This document shows, one piece after another, positions 50,552 to 58,929 of a stretch of 64,000 nt of DNA. Within the stretch, counting starts at the first letter, position 1, and the number at the start of each line of letters is the position of its first letter. The DNA comes from Mesorhizobium_K quangtriensis (GTDB lineage Bacteria > Pseudomonadota > Alphaproteobacteria > Rhizobiales > Rhizobiaceae), in contig NZ_JBEBMF010000002.1 of NCBI RefSeq assembly GCF_040081925.1, positions 806,001 to 870,000 of the forward strand, in the 5' to 3' direction. The notes under the pieces are model-generated. The model saw only the letters and a program-made list of their open reading frames with translations. It was not told the DNA's origin and did no database searches. The position numbers and the translations under genes are program-made.

Positions 50552-53500
50552 ATGGCCAAAACCCCTGACAAGAAGCCGCCGGCGACCGACGGCGCAGCGT
50601 CCTATCGCAAGCGCGGCAACCCGCTGACGGACTATCTCGACGCGGCCGTTCCGCTGGAGCGCAAGGGGTTTGCCGAAGCGCCGCAAGCCGAGCTTTCGGG
50701 CCGTCCGCTTTCAGGCTCGATCTCGGATTGGGCCGATCAGATTGCGCGAGAGGCGGATACGTCCGTCCAGCCTGACATCTCGCCCTCGAAGGCAGAGACC
50801 GGCAAATCCCAAAAACCGTCGAAAAAAATCCCCGAGCGCTCGTCCGCGCCAACCCGCAGTGGGCGCGGCACGTCGATGGGCGGCGCGGCGACCCCGAAGG
50901 AGCGCGCGGCCGCCGGCCTGAACCCGGTGCCCGGCCTCGACATCGCCCTGGAGGACGTCGACAAGCTCTCCAACTCCGGCGTTACCGCAACAGTGCAGGC
51001 GCTTGCCGATCTCATCGAGAGCGGCAACCCGCTGCACAAGAATGGCGAGCTATGGGTGCCGCACCGCCCCGCACGCCCGGAGAAATCCGAAGGCGGCGTG
51101 CCGATCACCATGGTGTCGGACTTCCAGCCGGCCGGCGACCAGCCGCAGGCGATCAAGGATCTCGTCTCAGGCGTAAACGAGGCGGAGCGCACGCAGGTGC
51201 TGCTCGGCGTCACCGGCTCGGGCAAGACCTTCACCATGGCGAAGGTGATCGAGGAGACGCAGCGCCCCGCCCTCATCCTCGCGCCGAACAAGACGCTGGC
51301 CGCCCAGCTCTACGCCGAGTTCAAGAAGTTCTTCCCCGACAACGCGGTCGAGTATTTCGTCTCCTATTACGACTACTACCAGCCGGAAGCCTACGTCCCG
51401 CGTACCGACACCTTCATCGAGAAGGAAAGCTCGATCAACGAGCAGATTGACCGCATGCGCCACTCGGCGACTCGCTCGCTGCTGGAGCGCGACGACGTCA
51501 TCATCGTCGCCTCGGTTTCCTGCATCTACGGTATCGGCTCGGTCGAAACCTACACGGCGATGACCTTCCAGATGACGGTCGGCGACCGGCTCGACCAGCG
51601 GCAGTTGCTCGCCGACCTTGTCGCGCAGCAGTACAAGCGGCAGGACATCAACTTCGTGCGCGGCTCGTTCAGGGTTCGCGGCGACACGATTGAGATCTTC
51701 CCTGCCCACCTCGAAGATTCGGCGTGGCGTATCTCCCTGTTCGGCGACGAGATCGAGAGCATCACCGAGTTCGATCCGCTCACCGGGCAGAAGACCGGCG
51801 ACCTCAAGTCAGTGAAGATCTATGCCAACTCGCACTACGTGACGCCGCGCCCGACGTTGAATCAAGCCATCAAGTCCATCAAAGAAGAACTGCAGTATCG
51901 CCTGCAAGAGCTTGAAAAGGCTGGACGTCTTCTTGAGGCGCAGCGGCTGGAGCAGCGCACGCGCTTCGACCTGGAGATGCTGGAGACGACCGGTTCCTGC
52001 GCCGGCATCGAGAACTATTCACGTTACCTGACCGGCCGCCGGCCGGGCGATCCGCCGCCGACGCTGTTCGAATATATCCCTGACAATGCGCTGGTCTTCA
52101 TCGACGAAAGCCATGTCACCATCCCGCAGATCGGCGGCATGTATCGAGGCGACTTCCGCCGCAAGGCGACGCTTGCCGAATACGGCTTCCGCCTGCCGTC
52201 CTGCATGGACAACAGGCCGCTGCGTTTCGAGGAATGGGACGCCATGCGGCCGCTCTCGGTTGCGGTGTCTGCGACGCCCGGCAGTTGGGAAATGGAAGAG
52301 GCCGGTGGCGTCTTCGCCGAGCAGGTCATCCGCCCGACCGGCCTGATCGACCCGCCTGTCGAGGTGCGCCCGGCCAAGACGCAGGTCGATGATGTCGTCG
52401 GCGAAATCCGCGACACGACGAAGAAGGGCTATCGCACGCTGGTGACGGTACTCACCAAGCGCATGGCCGAGGACCTGACCGAATACCTGCACGAGAACGG
52501 CGTGCGCGTGCGCTACATGCACTCCGACATCGACACGCTGGAGCGCATCGAAATCCTGCGCGACCTGCGCCTCGGGGCGTTCGACGTGCTGGTTGGCATC
52601 AACCTGCTGCGCGAAGGCCTCGACATCCCTGAATGCGGTTTCGTCGCCATCCTCGACGCCGACAAGGAAGGCTTCCTGCGCTCGGAGACGTCGCTTATCC
52701 AGACGATCGGCCGCGCTGCGCGCAACGTCGACGGCAAGGTGATCCTGTATGCGGACAACATTACCGGCTCGATGGAGCGGGCGATGGCGGAGACGAACCG
52801 CCGCCGCGAGAAGCAGCTCGCCTGGAACGAAGCCAACGGCATCACGCCGGAGAGCGTGAAGTCCCGCATCTCCGATATTCTCGACTCTGTCTATGAAAAG
52901 GACCACGTCCGCCCCGACATCTCGGACTTCGCCGCCGACGGCAACATGGTCGGCAATAATCTCAAGGCGCATCTGGAATTCCTGCAGAAGAAGATGCGCG
53001 ACGCCGCGACCGACCTCAATTTCGAGGAAGCCGCTCGCATGCGCGACGAGATCAAGCGCCTGACCGAACTGGAGCTTGCCGTCTCCGACGATCCGCTGGC
53101 GCGCGAGGTCGAGGGGCAGAGCCCGTCGAGTGGCCGCGAGAAGGGCAAGCACAACAAGGGCGTAGCCAGGCATCGCACGGCAGAGGAGCAGGAGCGTTTT
53201 CGCCAGATGGATGCAGCGCGTGCGGCGGAAGCGGCGGCGAAGGCCGCGCGACCGAACCTATTCAAAAAGCCTGATCTCGACGAGATGGGCACGTCGGGCG
53301 ATCATACCGTCCCGGCCGGCGCCGTACCGCGCTCCCTGTTCAAAAAACAGTCCGCCAGCGAGGCGCACCAGTCCGATTACGGCGTCCGCGACGATGGCTC
53401 GTCGCTGTTCCGCAAGAACTCGCTGGACGAGATGACCGTGCGCCGCACCGAAAAGCCAGTCGAAGGCGTCAAGCCGGTCAAGCGCGCCAAGATCGGCGCC

Positions 53501-53575
53501 GGCTCCTATGAGGACCCCGCCGACGAGGCGAACCGCAAGAAGCGCACCGGCAAGACCGGAAGGCCCGGACACTAG
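50552..53575 (+). CDS. uvrB: UvrABC system protein B, with long terminal extensions
   Basis: A 1007-residue excinuclease subunit; the usual length is about 670. The core starts near residue 180 (MVSDFQPAGDQPQAIKDLV). It has Walker A GVTGSGKTFT near 218, the beta-hairpin YYDYYQPEAYVPRTDTFIEK, DESH near 517, and INLLREGLDIPE near 682. The UvrC-binding UVR motif FLQKKMRDAATDLNFEEAA is near 807. About 180 low-complexity residues precede the core and 150 follow it. It loads damaged DNA for UvrC incision in nucleotide excision repair. The extensions are typical of rhizobial UvrB but their role is unknown. Confidence 0.96.
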   Translation: MAKTPDKKPPATDGAASYRKRGNPLTDYLDAAVPLERKGFAEAPQAELSGRPLSGSISDWADQIAREADTSVQPDISPSKAETGKSQKPSKKIPERSSAPTRSGRGTSMGGAATPKERAAAGLNPVPGLDIALEDVDKLSNSGVTATVQALADLIESGNPLHKNGELWVPHRPARPEKSEGGVPITMVSDFQPAGDQPQAIKDLVSGVNEAERTQVLLGVTGSGKTFTMAKVIEETQRPALILAPNKTLAAQLYAEFKKFFPDNAVEYFVSYYDYYQPEAYVPRTDTFIEKESSINEQIDRMRHSATRSLLERDDVIIVASVSCIYGIGSVETYTAMTFQMTVGDRLDQRQLLADLVAQQYKRQDINFVRGSFRVRGDTIEIFPAHLEDSAWRISLFGDEIESITEFDPLTGQKTGDLKSVKIYANSHYVTPRPTLNQAIKSIKEELQYRLQELEKAGRLLEAQRLEQRTRFDLEMLETTGSCAGIENYSRYLTGRRPGDPPPTLFEYIPDNALVFIDESHVTIPQIGGMYRGDFRRKATLAEYGFRLPSCMDNRPLRFEEWDAMRPLSVAVSATPGSWEMEEAGGVFAEQVIRPTGLIDPPVEVRPAKTQVDDVVGEIRDTTKKGYRTLVTVLTKRMAEDLTEYLHENGVRVRYMHSDIDTLERIEILRDLRLGAFDVLVGINLLREGLDIPECGFVAILDADKEGFLRSETSLIQTIGRAARNVDGKVILYADNITGSMERAMAETNRRREKQLAWNEANGITPESVKSRISDILDSVYEKDHVRPDISDFAADGNMVGNNLKAHLEFLQKKMRDAATDLNFEEAARMRDEIKRLTELELAVSDDPLAREVEGQSPSSGREKGKHNKGVARHRTAEEQERFRQMDAARAAEAAAKAARPNLFKKPDLDEMGTSGDHTVPAGAVPRSLFKKQSASEAHQSDYGVRDDGSSLFRKNSLDEMTVRRTEKPVEGVKPVKRAKIGAGSYEDPADEANRKKRTGKTGRPGH

Positions 53576-53581
53576 CCTCCG

Positions 53582-54361
53582 ATGAAGCCTGCGGCACGAC
53601 GATCTGCCGGCGACCGGCCGCGTTCCGCCGGAGTCAGCCTCAATCGCGCGCTTTCCAAGCTTGGCTATTGCTCCCGCACGCAGGCCGAAGCGCTAGTGGC
53701 CGCCGGCCGGGTCACGGTTGGCGGCGAGGTGGTTCGCGATGCCGAGCGACGCGTCGATCCGGACCGCGACACCATTGCCGTCGACGGCAAACGGGTTGTC
53801 GAGGAACGCAAGGTCTACCTGATGGTCAACAAGCCGCGCGGTCTAGTGACCACGCGCGACGACCCCGAAGGCCGAGGCACGGTTTATAATTGCCTCGACG
53901 GACTTGACCTGCCCTTCGTCTCGCCGGTCGGACGTCTCGACAAGGCGAGCGAGGGTCTCATCCTCATGACCAACGACACGCGCTGGGCCGATCGCCTGCT
54001 CGACCCCTTGTCGGGAGTCGACAAGCTCTATCATGTGCAGATCGGCGCGGTGCCGGACGAGGCGCTGCTGGAGCGGCTGCGCGCCGGCGCTACGGTCGGA
54101 GGCGAGACATTGAACGCCAGGTCGGTCGAGCTTCTGCGCGCCGGCCAACGCAATGCGTGGCTGGCAATCGAACTCGACGAAGGTCGCAACCGCCACATCC
54201 GGCGCCTGCTCGAAGCGAATGGCGTTGAGGTGTTGAGGTTGATCCGCGTTGCCATTGGGCGGCTGCCGCTCGGCGACCTCGCCAAGGGCAAGGCACGACA
54301 TCTCACCGCCGAAGACCTTGCTTTGCTTGCCGATCGGGGGGACGCCGACGAGCTGGGGTAG
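53582..54361 (+). CDS. rRNA pseudouridine synthase (RsuA/RluB family)
   Basis: A 259-residue RNA-modifying enzyme. An N-terminal S4 RNA-binding domain (SLNRALSKLGYCSRTQAEALV) is followed by the synthase domain with SPVGRLDKASEGLILMTND, where the Asp of GRLD is catalytic, and LAIELDEGRNRHIRRLLEA. It isomerises a uridine in ribosomal RNA; which position is not certain. The gene begins six bases after the uvrB stop, so the two may be co-transcribed. Confidence 0.92.
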   Translation: MKPAARRSAGDRPRSAGVSLNRALSKLGYCSRTQAEALVAAGRVTVGGEVVRDAERRVDPDRDTIAVDGKRVVEERKVYLMVNKPRGLVTTRDDPEGRGTVYNCLDGLDLPFVSPVGRLDKASEGLILMTNDTRWADRLLDPLSGVDKLYHVQIGAVPDEALLERLRAGATVGGETLNARSVELLRAGQRNAWLAIELDEGRNRHIRRLLEANGVEVLRLIRVAIGRLPLGDLAKGKARHLTAEDLALLADRGDADELG

Positions 54362-54459
54362 GTGGGCGTGCAGGTCTGAACGCGATCTGCACGGTTCCGT
54401 GAACCTTTCCCCGGTTGATGCGTTAGCGGCCCGTTGGGACGCATCTCGAGGAAACGCTT

Positions 54460-54867
54460 ATGAAAATTCTATCCATGGCATCGGCGGCCTGCCTGGCCGT
54501 CAGCTTGGCCTTTGTCGCGCCGGCAGGAGCAGCCCCCGCCGTAAACCCCGGCGTTCAGGCGCCCGCAAGTCTGGTCGTCCCGGTCAGGGGCTGCCATTCC
54601 GACGTCCGCAGGCACTATGTGCCTGAGTTCGGCCGCACGGTCGAGCATCGTCACCGCCGTGACTGCCGGCCTGTCCGGGTCGACGGCGGACCGGGGCCTC
54701 GGCCAAGGGACTGCCACCGCGACGCCCGCAGGCACTACGTCCCCGGTATCGGCCGCGTGGTCCACCGCCATGTCGGGCCGGACTGCCGCGTCCGCGTGTT
54801 GCGTCGCTACGATCAGGGCGGACGCAACTGCGTCCAGATCGGCCCGGTCCGCTACTGCGAGGGCTAA
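54460..54867 (+). CDS. Small secreted protein with two CHxDxRxH repeats, unknown function
   Basis: A 135-residue exported protein with an AGGAAA site and a Sec signal (MKILSMASAACLAVSLAFVA, cleaved near AGA-AP). It has two tandem modules: CHSDVRRHYVPEFGRTV...HRHRRDC and CHRDARRHYVPGIGRVV-HRH-GPDC. Each begins Cys-His, has an Arg-x-His and ends His-Arg-His-x4-Cys. A last pair of cysteines (NCVQIGPVRYC) follows. The modules could bind a metal or be disulfide-bonded. A relative with one module is encoded about 540 bases downstream. Confidence 0.75.
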   Translation: MKILSMASAACLAVSLAFVAPAGAAPAVNPGVQAPASLVVPVRGCHSDVRRHYVPEFGRTVEHRHRRDCRPVRVDGGPGPRPRDCHRDARRHYVPGIGRVVHRHVGPDCRVRVLRRYDQGGRNCVQIGPVRYCEG

Positions 54868-54946
54868 GCCAGACTGGAATCGACGGACCGGTGTCGGATT
54901 GGCGCCGGTCCGTTCGTCCTTGAAGCGACAATCAAGGAGAACGCAC

Positions 54947-55300
54947 ATGACCTACGTCGATGGATTTGTAATCGCCGTGCCCAAGGCCAGGCTCGAGGAA
55001 TACAAGGAGATGGCGCGCAAGGGGTGCACCGTTTGGATGGAGCATGGCGCGCTCAGCTATGTCGAGACGGTCGCCGACGACGTGCCCTACGGCGAACTGA
55101 CTTCGTTTCCGCGCGCGGTCATGGCGACGGAGGACGAAACAGTGATTTTCTCTTGGATCACCTACAAGTCGCGACAGGACCGCGACCGCATCATGAAGCT
55201 CGTCATGGAGGACCCGCGTATGGTCGGCGAGATGGACAAGATGCCCTTCGACGGCAAGCGCATGATTTTTGGCGGCTTCGAAACTGTGGTCCAAAACTGA
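54947..55300 (+). CDS. DUF1428 domain protein (YbaA-like)
   Basis: A 117-residue soluble protein with an AAGGAG site and start MTYVDGFVIAVPKARLEEYKEM. It is a ferredoxin-like alpha/beta-barrel-type domain of the DUF1428 family: GALSYVETVADDVPYGELTSF, ETVIFSWITYKSRQDRDRI and MPFDGKRMIFGGFET are conserved. Function is unknown, possibly a small-molecule-binding dimer. It stands between two genes for related cysteine/histidine-rich secreted proteins. Confidence 0.92.
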   Translation: MTYVDGFVIAVPKARLEEYKEMARKGCTVWMEHGALSYVETVADDVPYGELTSFPRAVMATEDETVIFSWITYKSRQDRDRIMKLVMEDPRMVGEMDKMPFDGKRMIFGGFETVVQN

Positions 55301-55405
55301 TCAGTTCCGGCGGCTGGCCTAGCCGGAAAATTAACCACCGCGACCCGTGGGGCAGGAAAGCGGAACCAATGCGCACTATATGACGCCGGTCAGCCGGAGG
55401 TTGTG

Positions 55406-55690
55406 ATGCGCATTGGACCTTTGTTTCTTGCAGCGGGGCTCGTGATGTCGGGTGTCACGGTCGCGGGCGCCGACACCACGCTGCCAACCATGCAACTGCC
55501 CTCGACCGCGAGTCCCGGCCAGCCGCTCGACTATCAGAAGAAGCATCAGAAAAAGCGGCAAGACGACTACTGGCACGCGCAGGCCGACTGTCACCGCGAC
55601 GTCCGCACCCACCGCATCAACGGCGTGAAGATCCGTCATCGCCATGTCGGTGACAACTGCCAGGTGCGCGAAGTCCGCCAGGTTAACTGA
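55406..55690 (+). CDS. Small secreted protein with one CHxDxRxH module
   Basis: A 94-residue exported protein with a CGGAGG site; a GTG one codon earlier is also in frame. The signal is MRIGPLFLAAGLVMSGVTVAG. A Lys/Gln-rich linker (QKKHQKKRQDD) leads to one module, CHRDVRTHRINGVKIRHRH-GDNC. It matches each module of the 54460 gene in spacing and in the Cys-His, Arg-x-His and His-Arg-His positions. Function is unknown. Confidence 0.72.
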   Translation: MRIGPLFLAAGLVMSGVTVAGADTTLPTMQLPSTASPGQPLDYQKKHQKKRQDDYWHAQADCHRDVRTHRINGVKIRHRHVGDNCQVREVRQVN

Positions 55691-55751
55691 CCAGGCCACT
55701 CCCGTCAGGATTGCCGGGAGCGGCGATTATCAACTCAGCCTCGGCCCGCGT

Positions 55752-56279
55752 TCAGCATCGGCCGGGTCTGATCACGCGCCAGCCGGCGGCGTCTGCTTCG
55801 CAGGAATTGCCGAAGGTGCGTAGTTGTCCACCCTGCCTCGCGCAGACGGGACGATATTCGCGGGTGCAGACCTGAGGCTGGCTCCCGCCGCCGCTGCGGC
55901 ACTCCCCGCGATGGAGTACGCGGAAACCGGATGCGTCAGCCATACAGGAGTTGGAGAACGTACGCTGCGTGTTGCCGCGCTGGGCGCAGACCGGCCGGAA
56001 TTCAAGCGTGCACGCCTGCGGCGGCTGGCTGCCTCCTCCCCGGCGGCATTCTCCGCGATGGGCCACCCGGAAGCCGGACTGGTTGGCGACGCAGGCGTTC
56101 GAGAAGGTCCGTCGCGTATCGCCGCGTTGCCCGCAGACCGGCTGGTATTCGCGAGTACAAAATCCCGGGGCTGGACCCCGACGAACGGGCCCGGGTTCCT
56201 CCACGACCACGCAGGACGACAGAAAGACAAGGGCCGCGGCGATCGCCGCGCACCCGCGCGCAATAGCAGTCCAACGCAT
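55752..56279 (-). CDS. Putative lipoprotein with three Kazal-like modules
   Basis: A 175-residue protein with a strong GAGGAGG site. MRWTAIARGCAAIAAALVFL followed by SSC gives a lipoprotein-like signal. Three tandem modules follow, each C-x3-Y/F-x-PVC...TFxN-x-C-x-A-x3-G-[FW]-RV-x3-GRC/GEC, separated by Gly/Ser/Gln linkers. The PVC and TFxNxC core is that of Kazal serine-protease inhibitors. Each module has four cysteines instead of six: the pair that makes the C1-C5 bond is missing. It may protect the cell surface from proteases. Confidence 0.8.
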   Translation of the reverse strand: MRWTAIARGCAAIAAALVFLSSCVVVEEPGPVRRGPAPGFCTREYQPVCGQRGDTRRTFSNACVANQSGFRVAHRGECRRGGGSQPPQACTLEFRPVCAQRGNTQRTFSNSCMADASGFRVLHRGECRSGGGSQPQVCTREYRPVCARQGGQLRTFGNSCEADAAGWRVIRPGRC

Positions 56280-56663
56280 GAAAATCCTCCTCGTTGCCCC
56301 CCGTGCAATGCTTCACAGACTTGCGATTATTTCAAGCGATAACCCACACGCACCGCCGCTCGCCACTATGCGCGGGGGGCGCCAGTTCCGAAATGTCGGA
56401 ATGTCTGGCCCGCAACGCAGTGCGACATCTTGTCAAAACGGCGCATTTATGCGACAAATCCGCCGTTCGGGCGTTTACTGACCCGGAGAGTGGAACGTTT
56501 GACCGGCCCTTTCCCCGAAGCTGTGAATATCTGACGGCCCCGCTTTGGCGGGGGGTTGTTGCATGCGCGAATGCATGAACCGCCAAGACGAAACCGGGAC
56601 CTGCCTGCCGGGCGAAGCGGCGGATCAGGGACCAGAGCAAGCAACGGGTGAAGGAGTTCTCCC
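56280..56663. other. Intergenic region and leader of the first cold-shock gene
   Basis: Holds the start region of the minus-strand Kazal-like gene and the long leader of the cold-shock gene. CCCCGC-TTTG-GCGGGG (56538-56553) is a perfect 6-bp hairpin, and CATGC-gcgaat-GCATG lies just after it, about 95 bases before the start codon. A TTGACC at about 56497 is a possible -35 box. No gene is seen. Confidence 0.5.
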
Positions 56664-56876
56664 ATGTCCCAGACCGGAACCGTAAAGTTCTTCAACGCCA
56701 CCAAGGGTTTTGGCTTCATCACGCCCGATGGCGGCGCCAAGGACGTTTTCGTCCACATCTCGGCCATCGAGAAATCGGGGCTGCGCACCCTGATCGACGG
56801 CCAGAAGGTCACCTTCGACGTCGAGCCCGACCGTATGGGCAAAGGCCCCAAGGCGGTCAACCTGAAAGCCTCGTAG
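56664..56876 (+). CDS. cspA: Cold-shock protein (CspA family), first copy
   Basis: A 70-residue single cold-shock domain. It carries both RNA-binding motifs, KGFGFI and VFVHIS, and begins MSQTGTVKFFNATKGFGFI. It binds single-stranded RNA and DNA and melts RNA structure. The start has GGAG with a CTCC close behind it, so the site could pair with itself. A long leader and a perfect terminator frame a single-gene transcript. A second copy lies about 420 bases downstream. Confidence 0.96.
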   Translation: MSQTGTVKFFNATKGFGFITPDGGAKDVFVHISAIEKSGLRTLIDGQKVTFDVEPDRMGKGPKAVNLKAS

Positions 56877-56912
56877 GCACAGCGCCAGCAACCATATCGC
56901 ATTTATCTTGAA

Positions 56913-56939
56913 GGGCACGGCATTAGCCGTGCCCTTTTT
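56913..56939 (+). terminator. Rho-independent terminator of the first cold-shock gene
   Basis: GGGCACGGC and GCCGTGCCC form a 9-bp perfect stem with an ATTA loop, followed by TTTTT. Confidence 0.92.
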
Positions 56940-57295
56940 GGTTGGCCGACTAAGCGATAATCTGCCCGGCCCAGCCATCGGGAAACAGGCTGGATAGTCA
57001 CGCGAGACTGTAAGATTACTTCAACTTACGTAGGGTTTACGTAGCTTTGCAGGCAGTTTGGAATAAGTTTCCACTTGCCCGTGGCCCAAAAATAAACCAA
57101 CATTTTAACTTCGGGCACTTTACCGGCCCGGAAATGGCAGGGGACTGCGCCCGCGACAAGGGGTACGGGCGTTCGCGAAACGAGGATCAATAGGTCCCGA
57201 CGCGGGTATCTTGTCAGCTTCCTCCGGTGAAAGCCGAACCAGCCGGGATCGGGTTTCCCGCTGGCAAGCACGAAGATGGGATAGAGGAGTTTCCC
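56940..57295. other. Intergenic region and leader of the second cold-shock gene
   Basis: An AT-richer 355-base stretch with no gene. A direct repeat TTACGTAG-gg-TTTACGTAG contains two TACGTA palindromes at about 57026-57045. The last part resembles the leader of the first cold-shock gene (GCAAGCA-ACG, then GGAGTT-CCC before the ATG), which suggests a shared leader-based control. Confidence 0.45.
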
Positions 57296-57508
57296 ATGCC
57301 GCAGACCGGCACAGTCAAGTTCTTCAACCACGCAAAGGGCTTCGGCTTCATCACGCCGGAAGGCGGGGAGAAGGACGTATTCGTCCATATTTCGGCGGTG
57401 CAGGCGTCGGGCCTGCCGGGACTGGAAGATGGACAGAAGGTCAGTTTCGACACCGAGCCGGACAAGCGCGGCAAAGGCCCGAAAGCGGTCAACCTGACCG
57501 TTCTCTGA
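57296..57508 (+). CDS. Cold-shock protein (CspA family), second copy
   Basis: A 70-residue single cold-shock domain starting MPQTGTVKFFNHAKGFGFI, with a GAGGAG site; the open frame extends 23 codons upstream without family match. KGFGFI and VFVHIS are both present. It shares most residues with the first copy (for example KGPKAVNL near the end), so the pair arose by tandem duplication. A hairpin terminator follows. Induction by cold is expected for the family but cannot be seen. Confidence 0.95.
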   Translation: MPQTGTVKFFNHAKGFGFITPEGGEKDVFVHISAVQASGLPGLEDGQKVSFDTEPDKRGKGPKAVNLTVL

Positions 57509-57545
57509 CTGGCGACGCCGTTTCGACGGCGCCAGACTGTCTTTT
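57509..57545 (+). terminator. Rho-independent terminator of the second cold-shock gene
   Basis: CTGGCG...CCGT pairs with ACGGCGCCAG around a TTCG loop, with a 3-base bulge in the left arm. ACTGTCTTTT follows. Confidence 0.7.
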
Positions 57546-57690
57546 CGTCCGTGACCGAAGCGCCGCAACACGTGCGGCTCGCGTCTTGGTGCCATTGCCG
57601 GTCGTTCAGCCGGCATTCAGCTTGGTCTCCCTATCCTTCGACCATTGGCCGCGCCGTCCATGATCTGGCTGCGGTCCGAAGGAGACCAAG

Positions 57691-58110
57691 ATGAACCGCA
57701 TTCTCAAGACCGTCGTCCTGTCCGTCGCGGTCGCCGCCACCACCCTCGCCGCCTTGCCCGCCGCCAATGCCGGCGATCGCTACTGGCGTCACCATGGCGG
57801 CAACGATCGCTACTATTCGAAGAACAACAACGACCTGGCGGTCGCAGGCATTCTCGGGCTCGCCGCCGGCGCACTTGTCGTAGGCCTGGCTGCGCAGTCT
57901 CAACCTGAACCTATCTACGAAAACCCCTACCGCCAGCCGCGCCCGCGTCCGGTCCGCGACTATCCGCAGACCGTCTATTATGGCGGTAGCCTCGAACCGT
58001 GGAGCCGGGGCTGGTACGAATACTGCTCCGACCGCTACCGCAGCTTCGATCCGCAAAGCGGCACCTTCGTCGGCTATGACGGACGCGAACATTTCTGCGT
58101 CGCCAACTAG
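57691..58110 (+). CDS. BA14K-family protein
   Basis: A 139-residue exported protein with a GGAG site. A signal peptide (MNRILKTVVLSVAVAATTLA, cleaved near ANA) precedes a His/Asn/Tyr-rich segment and a membrane-like stretch (DLAVAGILGLAAGALVVGLAA). The C-terminal YCSDRYRSFDPQSGTFVGYD-G-HFC is the BA14K motif. The Brucella BA14K protein is an immunoreactive 14-kDa protein with lectin-like activity. Rhizobial genomes carry many such small envelope proteins. Its exact role here is unknown. Confidence 0.9.
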   Translation: MNRILKTVVLSVAVAATTLAALPAANAGDRYWRHHGGNDRYYSKNNNDLAVAGILGLAAGALVVGLAAQSQPEPIYENPYRQPRPRPVRDYPQTVYYGGSLEPWSRGWYEYCSDRYRSFDPQSGTFVGYDGREHFCVAN

Positions 58111-58137
58111 CCGAAGCTGTGTGGCGAAAGACTGCCG

Positions 58138-58779
58138 TCAGACGAGGAACGGATTGCTGCGCCGTTCCTCGCCGAACTGGCCGCCCGGGCCGTGGCCGCA
58201 GATGAAGCCTATATCGTCGCCGAGCGGCAACAGCTTTTCCTTGATCGAGCGGATCAGCGCGGCGTGATCGCCGCCCGGCAGGTCGGTTCGGCCGATCGAA
58301 CCGCGAAAGAGCACGTCGCCGACATGCGCGAACTTCGCGGCACGATTGTAGAAGACCACATGGCCAGGGGCATGTCCGGGGCAGTGCAGCACCTCGAATT
58401 CGTGCCCCCCGAACGAAACCCTGTCGCCCTCGACGAGGCACCTGTCGGGCGTGCAGTTGCGCACGGCGTCGCCCACTCCGAACATCCTCGCCTGGTTCTC
58501 GATGTTTTCAAGTAGCTGCCTGTCCGCCTCGTGTGGGCCGATGATGTCGACGCCGAGCGCCTCCTTCAGTTCCATCGCCCCGCCGGCATGGTCGATATGG
58601 CCGTGGGTCAGCCAGATCGCACCGGCCTTGATGCCGTTCTGTTCGAGCGCCTCCAGAATCCTGTCGACGTCGCCGCCCGGATCGATCACGACGCCAGTCT
58701 TGTCATCCATGTCGAAGAGGATCGTGCAGTTCTGCTGGAACGCGGTGACCGGTACGATCCCGGCATTGAGCCTACCCAA
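58138..58779 (-). CDS. MBL-fold metallo-hydrolase (glyoxalase II-like)
   Basis: A 213-residue cytoplasmic metallo-beta-lactamase-fold hydrolase, starting at a TTG with an AAGGGA site; no ATG is available. THGHIDHAGG is the metal-binding HxHxDH motif, VLHCPGHAPGHVVF holds the next His, and AHVGDVLFRGSIGRTDLPGG holds the bridging Asp. FICGHGPGG has the last His. Members hydrolyse thioesters such as S-lactoylglutathione or persulfides. It is convergent with the BA14K gene. Confidence 0.92.
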   Translation of the reverse strand: MGRLNAGIVPVTAFQQNCTILFDMDDKTGVVIDPGGDVDRILEALEQNGIKAGAIWLTHGHIDHAGGAMELKEALGVDIIGPHEADRQLLENIENQARMFGVGDAVRNCTPDRCLVEGDRVSFGGHEFEVLHCPGHAPGHVVFYNRAAKFAHVGDVLFRGSIGRTDLPGGDHAALIRSIKEKLLPLGDDIGFICGHGPGGQFGEERRSNPFLV

Positions 58780-58929
58780 ATGAAATCCCTTTCTTGCTTA
58801 TAATGTTCGCTTACCCCAAGCGGCCAACCGGATTGCCCGTCGCGCATGGCGAATGAAGTATAGTTAAGAGTCCTTTCACCCAAATCATCTTTATTTGCCA
58901 GAAATTGAATTGCAGGGAGCATGACCACC

